Shown piece after piece: positions 7,942 to 15,669 of a stretch of DNA of 30,039 nt (position 1 is the stretch's first letter; each line of letters opens with the position of its first letter). Below the pieces are notes generated by a model. The model saw only the letters and a list, made by a program, of their open reading frames with translations, was not told the DNA's origin and searched no databases. The translations under genes were made by a program, and so were the position numbers. The stretch is from an uncultured Mollicutes bacterium (GTDB lineage: Bacteria; Bacillota_I; Bacilli_A; Acholeplasmatales; Anaeroplasmataceae), in the NCBI GenBank assembly GCA_900540705.1, contig UQGR01000025.1, positions 1 to 30,039 of the forward strand, read 5' to 3'.

Positions 7942-8491
7942 CGATAACCCTTAAATAATTTATTCTAGGTAAATAGCCTTCCTTTACAGGATAGGCTCTT
8001 TCCTTAAAAGCGTCATAAGGAATGGATTTTCTTCCATCCTTTAAGGAGGCTTCCCAATATTCATTTAAAACGTCAAAGGGTAATAGGTAGTATTCATTGT
8101 ACTTATTCCAGGCAACAAGAAGAAAGGCAATTCCACCATGCTCCTGAACCTTTTTTAAATGCTCTACCTGATGAGCAGATACATTTGCTAAAGGGAAGGC
8201 AGTCTTATTATGATTTTCTTTCGCATCAAAATCAATATATTTTCCCTTGTAGATTCCATTATAGTCCGTTGTGGAGGGGGTTTTATAATAGGCCTCTTTA
8301 ATTACGGCTTTGTTACGAGATGGATAGTCCACCTTGACAATCTGTACTGGAGTAGGCTTTTTATGGATGACTGCAATATTATTGTTTAAATAATAAGTGT
8401 TGCTCTGATTGATTGCCTCCTCCAAATCCATACCTAGGTTGGATTTGTTGATTACCTTTTTTTGTTCCCTTTTGACTGTTGGAAAGTTCAT
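7922..8491 (-). CDS. recU: Holliday junction resolvase RecU
   Basis: 189 residues from ATG 8491. An earlier in-frame ATG (8503) exists, but GGTGAT stands 4 bases before 8491, and RecU proteins commonly start with a Met-Asn/Arg-Phe/Tyr-Pro segment. RecU cuts four-way DNA junctions in recombination and chromosome segregation. Visible family features: the NLGMDLEEAIN segment near the N-terminus, TDYNGIYKGKYIDFDAKENHNKTAFPL (nuclease core Asp/Glu/Lys: D-x-x-A-K-E), and HQVEHLKKVQEHGGIAFLLV. The length fits the family. It lies directly upstream of, and overlaps, the class A PBP gene, as in Bacillus. Confidence 0.92.
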   Translation of the reverse strand: MNFPTVKREQKKVINKSNLGMDLEEAINQSNTYYLNNNIAVIHKKPTPVQIVKVDYPSRNKAVIKEAYYKTPSTTDYNGIYKGKYIDFDAKENHNKTAFPLANVSAHQVEHLKKVQEHGGIAFLLVAWNKYNEYYLLPFDVLNEYWEASLKDGRKSIPYDAFKERAYPVKEGYLPRINYLRVIDEKYLK

Positions 8492-8589
8492 ATTTATCAC
8501 CATACTTAATCATATCACATTTTTACTGGTTACAGCTATATTTTTTCTTTTTTTTTGAATATTATGTATTATTATGGAAATATTTGTAT

Positions 8590-8603
8590 AGGAAACGTTT
8601 TTA
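8590..8603. promoter_or_regulatory. cre-like site (CcpA) candidate
   Basis: AGGAAACGTTTTTA matches the catabolite-responsive element WGWAANCGNTNWCW except at two positions. It sits 2 bases upstream of the -35 of the CBM20 gene promoter, which would make sense for a starch-related gene. A weak match, so treat it as a lead. Confidence 0.3.
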
Positions 8604-8605
8604 CC

Positions 8606-8634
8606 TTGATATCTTAAAAAAATTTATATAAAAT
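8606..8634 (+). promoter_or_regulatory. Promoter of the CBM20-like gene
   Basis: TTGATA (8606-8611) and TAAAAT (8629-8634) are separated by exactly 17 bases, about 34 bases before the start codon. Confidence 0.6.
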
Positions 8635-8667
8635 TACATTGTAAGTATTAGAAAGGAAATGATATAT

Positions 8668-8973
8668 ATGGCAAATACAAAAGTAGAATTTTTAGTAAAG
8701 GCTCCAGTAGATTTGGATTTATACATTGTTGGAAGCGTAACTGCATTAGGAGAATGGAATGCGGACAAGGGTGTAAAGCTTACCTATTGTATAGAATGTG
8801 GTAAGTATACTGCATCTAAGATGCTACCAGCCGGTGAAAATGTAGAGTTCAAGGTGGTTGCAGACAAGAACTGGAATGCAGCTGAGAAGGGCATGTATGG
8901 AGAAGACCTACCAAATCATGCATTTGTGGCAGCTAAGGGAACCAAAGTAGAGGTTGAAGTAGTAAAATTTTAA
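8668..8973 (+). CDS. Stand-alone CBM20-like starch-binding domain
   Basis: 101 residues from ATG 8668. AAAGGA is 10 bases upstream of it, while the in-frame ATG at 8659 is too close to that site. The whole protein is one beta-sandwich-like domain. VGSVTALGEWNADKGVKL matches the start of family 20 carbohydrate-binding modules, and a conserved Trp recurs in ADKNWNAAEKG. CBM20 domains bind alpha-glucans such as starch and glycogen and usually form part of amylases. This one has no catalytic domain, no signal peptide and no membrane helix, so it should be cytosolic and might bind storage glycogen or a scaffold. It is a single-gene transcript with its own promoter and terminator. Confidence 0.75.
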   Translation: MANTKVEFLVKAPVDLDLYIVGSVTALGEWNADKGVKLTYCIECGKYTASKMLPAGENVEFKVVADKNWNAAEKGMYGEDLPNHAFVAAKGTKVEVEVVKF

Positions 8974-8979
8974 ATAACT

Positions 8980-9003
8980 GGTGCTTTGGCACCTTTTATT
9001 TTT
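8980..9003 (+). terminator. Terminator after the CBM20-like gene
   Basis: A short stem GGTGC / GCACC with loop TTTG is followed by a T-rich run (TTTTATTTTT). Confidence 0.7.
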
Positions 9004-9031
9004 GCCTGACATAGAATAAATTGGTGAGAAA

Positions 9032-9769
9032 ATGTTAGGTATTATAAAAGGAGATATTCGTTACGAGGCTTTAGCCAAAATGCTTCATGCGAAAATTTCT
9101 ACAGAGCTTTGTGATTTTTTGGATGTGGATGTGTTGCTGCTACCCTTCGGTGGGATAGATTCATATTACAACATCAAACAATCTAAGCTGAATTTATTAG
9201 ATATTTTAAAGGAAAATGCGGTTAAAGTCATTATTGTTGGAAATGCTAATAATAAATTGAAGGAATTATGTAAGGAAAGACAGATAAAGCTAGTAGAGCT
9301 TTTAAAGGATCCAGATTTTGTGATTCCGAATGCAAAATTGACATCGATGGGAATCATTCATTATTTAAATGCTGCAGATGCTGCAGTGTCAGATCAAAAA
9401 ATTATCATTTTAGGTTATGGCAATATTGGATATACTCTAGCGGAGCTGTTGAAGGAAAACGACTGCTGCTTTTCTGTATTTCCCAGCAATGAAGCAGAAG
9501 AGAAGTTTATACGGCTAAAAGGATATCCATTGGCAGATTTTAAAGAATTTGATATTATCATCAATACTATTCCAAAGGTTTTAGACTGGGATTATTCCAT
9601 ATTTAAGGGAAAGAGAATTATTGATGTAGCCTCTTCGCCCTATGGCTTTGATATTGAAAAGATCAATGATATGGGGTTACGTTATGAGATTGTAGCTGCC
9701 ATTCCTTCAAAGTTTGCCCATATTTCTGCAGCAAATATTCTGAAAAAAAATATTGAAAAATATTTATAA
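9032..9769 (+). CDS. Dipicolinate synthase subunit A-like protein (DpaA/SpoVFA)
   Basis: 245 residues with GGTGAG ahead of the start. The C-terminal half is a Rossmann domain with GYGNIG (128-133). It also has IDVASSPYGFDIEKI, then AAIPSKFAHISAANIL, which corresponds to the DpaA pattern ending in PGLPGKVAPKTAG. In spore formers DpaA and DpaB oxidise a lysine-pathway intermediate to dipicolinic acid in the mother cell. Here the protein is shorter than the roughly 300 residues usual for the family, and no dpaB follows. Its position before rnjB and spoIIIE copies the Bacillus order (spoVFA-spoVFB-asd-dapG-dapA-rnjB-tepA-ylzJ-spoIIIE), supporting the assignment. With no partner it may be a relic or have a changed role. 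Confidence 0.7.
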   Translation: MLGIIKGDIRYEALAKMLHAKISTELCDFLDVDVLLLPFGGIDSYYNIKQSKLNLLDILKENAVKVIIVGNANNKLKELCKERQIKLVELLKDPDFVIPNAKLTSMGIIHYLNAADAAVSDQKIIILGYGNIGYTLAELLKENDCCFSVFPSNEAEEKFIRLKGYPLADFKEFDIIINTIPKVLDWDYSIFKGKRIIDVASSPYGFDIEKINDMGLRYEIVAAIPSKFAHISAANILKKNIEKYL

Positions 9770-9814
9770 ATATAGTATTATTATAATAACGAAGTATTCG
9801 ATTTTTTAAGTGGT

Positions 9815-9843
9815 TAGGAGGATGAATAGCCTTTTTGCTATTC
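9815..9843 (+). promoter_or_regulatory. Ribosome binding site separated from the RNase J start by a hairpin
   Basis: TAGGAGG (9815-9821) is a near-perfect Shine-Dalgarno but lies 31 bases before ATG 9853. Between them GAATAGC (9824-9830) and GCTATTC (9837-9843) form a perfect 7-bp hairpin with loop CTTTTT. Folding it leaves about 11 unpaired bases, near normal spacing. An in-frame stop at 9844 excludes a longer start. Confidence 0.6.
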
Positions 9844-9852
9844 TAAGATTTT

Positions 9853-11550
9853 ATGGCGTCAATACAGATATTTTCCCTTGGAGGGCTTCAAGAGGATGGT
9901 AAAAACCTATATGTGGTGGAAATCAATAAAAAATTATTTATTTTAGATGCAGGACTAAAGTATCCAACGGCGGAATTATATGGTGTAGATATTATTATTA
10001 ATGATATTTCTTTCCTGGTTGAAAATAAGGAAAGAATTGCTGGTATTTTTTTAACGCATGGACATGATGATCATATTGGTGGGGTATATCATATCTTAAA
10101 GGAATTTTTAGTTCCAGTTTATGCCTCTAAATTTACTATGGCTGTCTTACTTGATCGGCTAAAGGAAGAAAATTTTCCAATTGAAACAAATAAATTTGTA
10201 ACAGTTGGAGCTAGAACTGTATTGAAAATGCAGGATGTAGAGGTTCGATTCTTTGACGTTGCGCATAATATTCCAGATTGTTTAGGAATTGCCATAAAAT
10301 CACAGGATGGCTATATCATTTATACAGGAAATTATAATTTTGATCAAAATTCTAAGATAGATTATGCTCATATGTATCGGGAGCTTTCCTTTTTTGCAAA
10401 GGAAGGAGTTCTTGCTCTTCTTACAGATAGCTTAGGGGCTAACAATGAACAATCTAGAGGTACGATATTAGAATTTAAGCTTCGAATTAAGAATTTGATG
10501 GTTCAAGCGAAAAATCGAATTATTTTCACTTTATTCTCTTCAGATATTTTAAGAATCCAGCAAATTATCGATATTGCCTTAGAACAGAATAAGAAGATTG
10601 CTATTATAGGTAGAAAAACGCAGCGTCTTGTCAATCAGGCGATGCAGCTTGGATATCTAAATATCCCTAATGAAAATTTAGCAAACCTAAGATATTTAGA
10701 TGAGAAAAATCAAAATAATGATAAGAATTTAGTTGTGTTGGTAACAGGAGAACGGCATGAGCCTTACTTTATGCTACAAAGAATGGCCAAGCAAATTGAC
10801 CGTCTCATTCATTTAGAGCCTACGGATACCATTGCGGTAGTGACGACCCCTTATCTAGGCACTGAAAAAATGGCAGCTCGGACAATGGACATCATTTACA
10901 GAGTTACGACCAATGTGAAGGAATTTAATTCAAATCTTTTACCTTTTGCTTCCGCAAACCGAGAAGAAATTAAGCAGATGATCAATATTCTTTTACCAAA
11001 ATACATTATTCCAGTAATTGGAGAGTATCGTCATCAATATGCATTACGAGTTGTAGCAAATTGTGTTGGGTATACCGATGAGAATGTGCTCATTCTAGAT
11101 AATGGAGATATTGCAGATTTCCAGGATGGAAAATATTGTGGTATCACAGGTGATGTTCCTGTTGGTGAGGTTATGATTGATGGAAAAGCCTTTAAGGATG
11201 TTGGCGATGTCGTGATGCGTGACCGTGAGCTCCTTGCTCAGGATGGATTACTGATGATATGTGCAAATATTAACCCAAGAACGAAGGCAGTTGTTGCAGG
11301 ACCAGAAATTGTTTCAAAGGGCTTTGCCTATATGAATGACGATGAAGAGCTGATGAAGGAAATCATTGAAGTTTTTAAAAAGGTTTCTATTAAATTCTTA
11401 GTGAATAAGTTTATCAATTGGAGTGAATATAAAAATGCTTTGAAGACGGAGCTTTCCCATTATATTTATAAAAAAACGAAGCGAAGTCCCATCATTATTC
11501 CTGTGTTGATATCTACAGATATTGAAAATTCTAAAAAGGTTACAAAGTAG
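9853..11550 (+). CDS. rnjB: Ribonuclease J2-like protein with lost metal ligands
   Basis: 565 residues, full length for RNase J, a beta-lactamase-fold/beta-CASP 5'-exonuclease and endonuclease of mRNA and rRNA. It keeps HGHDDH (69-74) and the next ligand His in VAHNIPD (H138). However, the conserved Asp of TGDFKFD is Asn here (TGNYNFD, N160), the SGHAS motif is replaced by FASANR (365-370), and PVHGEYR reads PVIGEYR (I389). In Bacillus numbering D164, H368 and H390 are therefore gone, so a canonical two-metal site cannot form. This suggests a non-catalytic J2-like partner of another RNase J. The location upstream of a SpoIIIE-like gene matches rnjB in Bacillus. Initiation depends on an unusual hairpin-spaced ribosome binding site. 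The stop lies in its terminator hairpin. Confidence 0.82.
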   Translation: MASIQIFSLGGLQEDGKNLYVVEINKKLFILDAGLKYPTAELYGVDIIINDISFLVENKERIAGIFLTHGHDDHIGGVYHILKEFLVPVYASKFTMAVLLDRLKEENFPIETNKFVTVGARTVLKMQDVEVRFFDVAHNIPDCLGIAIKSQDGYIIYTGNYNFDQNSKIDYAHMYRELSFFAKEGVLALLTDSLGANNEQSRGTILEFKLRIKNLMVQAKNRIIFTLFSSDILRIQQIIDIALEQNKKIAIIGRKTQRLVNQAMQLGYLNIPNENLANLRYLDEKNQNNDKNLVVLVTGERHEPYFMLQRMAKQIDRLIHLEPTDTIAVVTTPYLGTEKMAARTMDIIYRVTTNVKEFNSNLLPFASANREEIKQMINILLPKYIIPVIGEYRHQYALRVVANCVGYTDENVLILDNGDIADFQDGKYCGITGDVPVGEVMIDGKAFKDVGDVVMRDRELLAQDGLLMICANINPRTKAVVAGPEIVSKGFAYMNDDEELMKEIIEVFKKVSIKFLVNKFINWSEYKNALKTELSHYIYKKTKRSPIIIPVLISTDIENSKKVTK

Positions 11551-11560
11551 CCTTTTTTTT
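11533..11560 (+). terminator. Terminator containing the rnjB-like stop codon
   Basis: An 11-bp stem (AAAAAGGTTAC / GTAGCCTTTTT, one G-T pair) with loop AAA ends in eight T's. The stop TAG (11548-11550) is in the 3' arm. The next gene starts 55 bases later in the same direction. Confidence 0.75.
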
Positions 11561-11614
11561 CTCCATTTTTTTTACTTGGTGGGTGTTATATTTACTAATA
11601 CTGGAGCTGATGAT

Positions 11615-13297
11615 ATGCCTAAGGTGAAGAATCATATAATCCGAGAAAAAAAGGATTATTTATATGTTGCAGTAGATATAGGAATTTGTATATTTTGCAT
11701 ATTGCTGATAGGAAGAGTAGGGGTTGCTGGAAAAACGCTGGCTCTTTTTTTGAGTTTTATTTTTGGAGATTTTTCTACGATACTTTTAGCCTTTGCTATG
11801 GTTTATTCTGTAGTTTATTTATTATTCAAAAAGAAAATCGATTTTCACCATATCTCCTTTATTGGGACCATCTTTATTATCATGGCTTTATTGATGTTTG
11901 CGCATTTGGGAGTATATGATGCTTTAGGGATGACAAATACCAATGTTCTCGGCAAGACATTAGAGCTCTATAAGCATTATTTAAAATCCTATAATATCAG
12001 CTATAGCTGTGGAGGGGGTATGATTGGAGCCCTTTTACTCCAAATTTCCTGTCTTTTGGTCAGTAAGATAGGAAGTATTTTGTTGGGAATTGCCTTTGTG
12101 CTCATTGGAATCAGTTATTTTGCAAACATTAAAATATTTAGTTTGTTTAAAGGTGGAAAAATCACTCAAATTCCAAAAAAGGTTATCCATCTAACGAGTC
12201 AGTACTTTAAAGGAATTCACTACCCAACCCCCTCTAAAAAAACAGTCCATCGGCGCATTTCTATCAACAATCTAGAGGATATGGATTCCAAAGCTAATTT
12301 TACATTACAAAATGAAATTAATAAGGAAAGATTTGAGGGATTGAAACGTTTCGTTAGAGACCAAAAAATGTATTGTATGGTAGACTCTTATCAGACCTCC
12401 TATTCCTCATCCAGAATAACTTTAAAATTTGCTCATAAAAATGAAGAGGATTTAAAGGCTATTATGGGATATTTTAATCGCCAATGCTTTCTATTAAAAA
12501 ATGAAAATGAATATTATTTGGATTATCCTAATCAATTTAGAAAGCTATTTACCTTGAAAAATATTTTAATTGAGGAAGGGACTAGTCCAACGATTCCTCT
12601 GGCTTTAGATGTGAGTGGAAGTAAAATATCCTTAGACATATCTACAGGCAAAATGCTAGTATTAATTGGAGATAAAAGCAGTGGACTTAAAACCTTCATT
12701 CGAGGATTTATTCTGAGTATTTTAATTAAAAATATTACCTATAGTGATATTTATTTTTATGATTTTGACAATGAATTTTCTGCCCTCAATAAGGACGGGT
12801 TTTTATATGTGAATAACGAGAAGTCTGCTGGGATTGCGTTAGATGAAGCCTTCAGTGAATATGAAAGAAGAAGTGAGGTTTTAAAATATTTTAATTGTGA
12901 TACCATACAGGAAGCAAATCTTCAAATAAAAAAATCGAATCTAGATATAGATCCGATTTATCCTCAATTTCATTTTTTATTGATGGATTTGACCACAATT
13001 TCTCCTTCTTTACTCCAAAAAATCGTTTATGCCATCCGTTTTTCTATAAAGGTTGGAATCACTATTGTAATTGTTGCTAGAAATAAAAATGCATTATCAA
13101 AGCTGGAGTTGAACAAAAGTGATATTGTTGCGTTTAACATGACAGATGTTTCTACCTCTATTAAGCTCTTTGGTTCAGATATGGCTTGTCGTTTGCAGAA
13201 GAAGGGAGATGTCATTATCCGTAAGGATGGCATCTTGTATCATGGGCAAACGCCGTATGTTTCCGTTGCAGATTTTGAAAAGATAAATATAAAATAG
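11615..13297 (+). CDS. FtsK/SpoIIIE-like DNA translocase homologue with degenerate ATPase
   Basis: 560 residues from ATG 11615, with GGAG 9 bases upstream. The 31 codons before it in the open frame are mostly the preceding terminator and are not used. The N-terminal quarter has about four membrane helices as in the FtsK_4TM domain. The C-terminal part (about 320-550) aligns in layout with the FtsK/SpoIIIE motor. Its Walker A reads GDKSSGLKT (352-360), where the Lys is displaced by one, and the Walker B reads LLMDL (455-459) without the usual Glu. The protein also ends where the gamma DNA-reading domain would begin. FtsK/SpoIIIE pumps DNA through the septum in division and sporulation. This copy is probably unable to hydrolyse ATP normally. 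Position after rnjB matches spoIIIE of Bacillus. A second, intact ftsK should exist elsewhere if the cell needs it. Confidence 0.78.
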   Translation: MPKVKNHIIREKKDYLYVAVDIGICIFCILLIGRVGVAGKTLALFLSFIFGDFSTILLAFAMVYSVVYLLFKKKIDFHHISFIGTIFIIMALLMFAHLGVYDALGMTNTNVLGKTLELYKHYLKSYNISYSCGGGMIGALLLQISCLLVSKIGSILLGIAFVLIGISYFANIKIFSLFKGGKITQIPKKVIHLTSQYFKGIHYPTPSKKTVHRRISINNLEDMDSKANFTLQNEINKERFEGLKRFVRDQKMYCMVDSYQTSYSSSRITLKFAHKNEEDLKAIMGYFNRQCFLLKNENEYYLDYPNQFRKLFTLKNILIEEGTSPTIPLALDVSGSKISLDISTGKMLVLIGDKSSGLKTFIRGFILSILIKNITYSDIYFYDFDNEFSALNKDGFLYVNNEKSAGIALDEAFSEYERRSEVLKYFNCDTIQEANLQIKKSNLDIDPIYPQFHFLLMDLTTISPSLLQKIVYAIRFSIKVGITIVIVARNKNALSKLELNKSDIVAFNMTDVSTSIKLFGSDMACRLQKKGDVIIRKDGILYHGQTPYVSVADFEKINIK

Positions 13298-13317
13298 TCA
13301 TCGCTGACTATTTTTTT
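13291..13317. terminator. Shared palindromic terminator with both convergent stop codons
   Basis: A perfect 10-bp inverted repeat, AAAATAGTCA (13291-13300) and TGACTATTTT (13305-13314), loop TCGC, with a seven-T run. The TAG in the left arm ends the SpoIIIE-like gene, and the mirrored TAG in the right arm ends rarA on the minus strand. Confidence 0.85.
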
Positions 13318-14516
13318 AATTTATTAAAGTATTCCTTAATTCCTCTTTCATAGGAGCCAGTATCCTTAGGCTCATAATAAATGCTTTCCTTTAATGCATC
13401 GGGTAGATATTGTTGTTCTACATAGCCATTTGGAAAATCATGAGGATACTGGTATGTAACCTTACCACTTTTTAGTTCCTTATTCAGAATGTGGGGTGGG
13501 ATTTGCATAGATGTCAAAGTCTCTAGCTCTGCTAGGGCTTTATCTATCGCTAGATAGGCTGAATTGCTTTTAGGAGAGGTAGCTAAATCTATGGCTGCAT
13601 AGCTTAGAGGAATTCTAGCCTCAGGAAGACCAACCTCTAGTGCCGTATGACATGCCGCATAAACTCTAGGCCCTACATTTGGATTTCCTAAACCAACATC
13701 CTCATAGGCTAATATCATCAATCTTCTAGCAATAAACTCGATATCCTCAGATTTTAATAATCTAGCAAGATAATGGACTGCAGCATCTGGATCACTTCCC
13801 CGGATAGACTTTATCATAGCAGAAGCAATGTCATAATAGGATTCTCCCTCTTCGTCAATTGCGAAGCTTTTCTTACCGATTAATGCCTTTACGTTTTCTA
13901 AGGTTATTTCCTCTTCATCCAGCATATTGGCTATTTCTAGCATATTCAAGCTAGAACGTACCTCACAGGAGGACACAATGGCTATGTACTCTAGAATATC
14001 CTCAGAGATAGGCTTCATTTTTTCTTCCTCTATTGTTTTCTTAAGAAGCTTAAGGATATCCTCCTTTGTAATTTCATTGAGTCGGTAAATATGTGTTCGG
14101 GAACGAATCGCTGGATTGATAGCTCGATAAGGGTTTTCTGTGGTAAGACCTACAATCGTCAATGTACCAGATTCTACAAACGGAAGAAGAAAATCCTGAA
14201 CATCCTTTTTCATTCTATGGATTTCATCTATGATTAAAATGATGTTTTCATAGAGCTTTGCCGCCTCTGCGATTTCCTTTAGCTTTGCCTTGTTGTCACA
14301 GGAGGCGTTAAAGCTGTAGGAATTCAAGGAGTAGTAGCTAGCAATGATTTCTGCGATGGATGTTTTTCCACAGCCTGCTGGTCCATATAGAATAATAGAA
14401 AACAATTGGTTAGATTCTATCATTTTTCGTATAACACCTTTAGGACCAACTAAATGGTCCTGTCCTACAATATCATCAAAGGTTTTGGGTCTGATTCGAA
14501 AAGCTAAGGGCTTCAT
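13308..14516 (-). CDS. rarA: Replication-associated recombination protein RarA (MgsA/WRNIP1 family)
   Basis: A 402-residue AAA+ ATPase related to clamp-loader subunits and RuvB. RarA acts at stalled replication forks. The N-terminus MKPLAFRIRPKTFDDIVGQDHL is typical of the family. The Walker A is GPAGCGKT (45-52), the Walker B/DExH is IDEIH (96-100), and sensor-like TTENP follows. The C-terminal region with SDPDAAVHYLARLL and PNGYVEQQYLPD is the RarA tetramerisation part. The start has AGGTGATAAAAT just before it on the minus strand. It is transcribed toward the SpoIIIE-like gene, and their stops are 10 bases apart. It may follow the yrzE-like gene in one transcript (41-base gap). Confidence 0.95.
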   Translation of the reverse strand: MKPLAFRIRPKTFDDIVGQDHLVGPKGVIRKMIESNQLFSIILYGPAGCGKTSIAEIIASYYSLNSYSFNASCDNKAKLKEIAEAAKLYENIILIIDEIHRMKKDVQDFLLPFVESGTLTIVGLTTENPYRAINPAIRSRTHIYRLNEITKEDILKLLKKTIEEEKMKPISEDILEYIAIVSSCEVRSSLNMLEIANMLDEEEITLENVKALIGKKSFAIDEEGESYYDIASAMIKSIRGSDPDAAVHYLARLLKSEDIEFIARRLMILAYEDVGLGNPNVGPRVYAACHTALEVGLPEARIPLSYAAIDLATSPKSNSAYLAIDKALAELETLTSMQIPPHILNKELKSGKVTYQYPHDFPNGYVEQQYLPDALKESIYYEPKDTGSYERGIKEYFNKLKK

Positions 14517-14557
14517 ATTTTATCACCTATAGCTATTGTATCATAAAATTAGATGGT

Positions 14558-14917
14558 TTAAAATATTTTCTTTAGGTTTACTCCAAGTAATCCACCAACT
14601 CCTGCAAGAGTGATTTGAATTAGAAAAGGAAGAATTTCAAAATTAAATTGGCCCTTACTTAAAAAGAAAATGAGCTTCAGAAGGAAGAAATGTATAACTC
14701 CCACAAGTAGCCCTACAATTAATCCCTTTTTATGGATGGCATTTCCAAAAGCGAACCCTACTAGTAAATAGGCTAGTCCACCAACAACTAACTTGGCAAT
14801 CAAATTAAAATCCTGATTGGTTTTTACTATGTAGGTTGAATATAGAACAGCTGCTAGTACGACATATACGACTAAGAATACATAAATTTTTATACCACTT
14901 TTAATTTTTTGTTTCAT
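14558..14917 (-). CDS. TIGR04086-type small membrane protein (YrzE-like)
   Basis: 119 residues from ATG 14917. GGTGAA stands 5 bases before it, making the longer frame from 14965 unlikely. After KQKIKSG there are about four closely spaced membrane helices, with glycine-rich turns (GGLAYLLVGFAFGNAIHKKG and, near the end, GVGGLLGVNL). This matches the layout of the TIGR04086 family, represented by YrzE in Bacillus, whose role is unknown. In Bacillus it lies beside yrbG (DUF421) and spoVB, and both neighbours are found here, which supports the call. Divergent from the DUF421 gene. Confidence 0.7.
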   Translation of the reverse strand: MKQKIKSGIKIYVFLVVYVVLAAVLYSTYIVKTNQDFNLIAKLVVGGLAYLLVGFAFGNAIHKKGLIVGLLVGVIHFFLLKLIFFLSKGQFNFEILPFLIQITLAGVGGLLGVNLKKIF

Positions 14918-14985
14918 ACGCTTCACCAGTATTATATATGAATATATTTTAGTATTTATGCGCAAAATATGAAAAGGTGAAAAGT

Positions 14986-15669
14986 ATGAATTATGGATTT
15001 TTATTTTTAAAAATAATTGCAGTCTATTTTTGTTTGATATTATCCTTAAGAGTCTTAGGGAAAAGAGAGGTAGGTCAGCTCTCTATTTTTGATTTGGTTG
15101 TTTTGCTGATAATAGCTGATATTGCTTCTCTAGGAATTGACAACGATGAGTTTATCCTCCCTAGCTATTTTTGTGTCTTATTATTAGTCGTTTTACAGAA
15201 GCTTTTAAGTATTCTTTTACTTAAAAAATCTTTTTTTAGAAACCTGATTGATGGGTCTCCTAGAACCATTGTCTTAGATGGTAAGCTTTTAATTAAAAAT
15301 CTTAAGAAGGAGCACTATACCATTGACGACCTTATCTCCCAAATGCGATTAGAGCACATTATGGATATAGATGAAATCAAGCTGGCCATCCTGGAGACAA
15401 ACGGAACTCTCTCCATTTTTAGAAGAGAGAGATTTAATGAGGTCAAGCTTCCTGTAATCATCAGTGGACAGGTTGTAAAGGAAAGCTTAGAACTATTAAA
15501 TTGGGAAGAGAAAGAATTCAAGGAAAGCTTAAGTGGTAGAAACCTAAATTTCAAAAAAATCATTTATGCCTCTCTCCATGAAAATACACTTTTTTATTTC
15601 CAAAGAAACGGAAATAAAGAAGAAGAACTAGAAGGCCACAAGCTAGAGTTGATAAAGCCAAGGTCGTAA
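14986..15669 (+). CDS. DUF421 membrane protein (YetF/YrbG-like)
   Basis: 227 residues from ATG 14986, with AGGTGA 6 bases upstream. The GTG at 14977 is part of that ribosome binding site. The first about 85 residues hold three membrane helices with the family marker LRVLGKREVGQLSIFDLVVLL. The cytosolic C-terminal part has the DUF421 features DGSPRTIVLDGKLL, LISQMRLEHIMDIDEIKLAILETNG (the paired YLAC-type alpha/beta domain). YetF of this family has been linked to spore membranes, but its activity is not settled. Its last 110 bases overlap, on the opposite strand, the end of the SpoVB-like gene. Its terminator lies inside that gene. Confidence 0.88.
   Translation: MNYGFLFLKIIAVYFCLILSLRVLGKREVGQLSIFDLVVLLIIADIASLGIDNDEFILPSYFCVLLLVVLQKLLSILLLKKSFFRNLIDGSPRTIVLDGKLLIKNLKKEHYTIDDLISQMRLEHIMDIDEIKLAILETNGTLSIFRRERFNEVKLPVIISGQVVKESLELLNWEEKEFKESLSGRNLNFKKIIYASLHENTLFYFQRNGNKEEELEGHKLELIKPRS

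Noticed and set aside
9166..9357. Minus-strand open frame in the DpaA-like gene
   Set aside because: Shadow: no start signal or domain.
9822..9902. 26-codon leader reading frame overlapping the RNase J start
   Set aside because: Its ATG directly abuts the Shine-Dalgarno with no spacing, so initiation there is unlikely. The hairpin-bridging explanation fits better.
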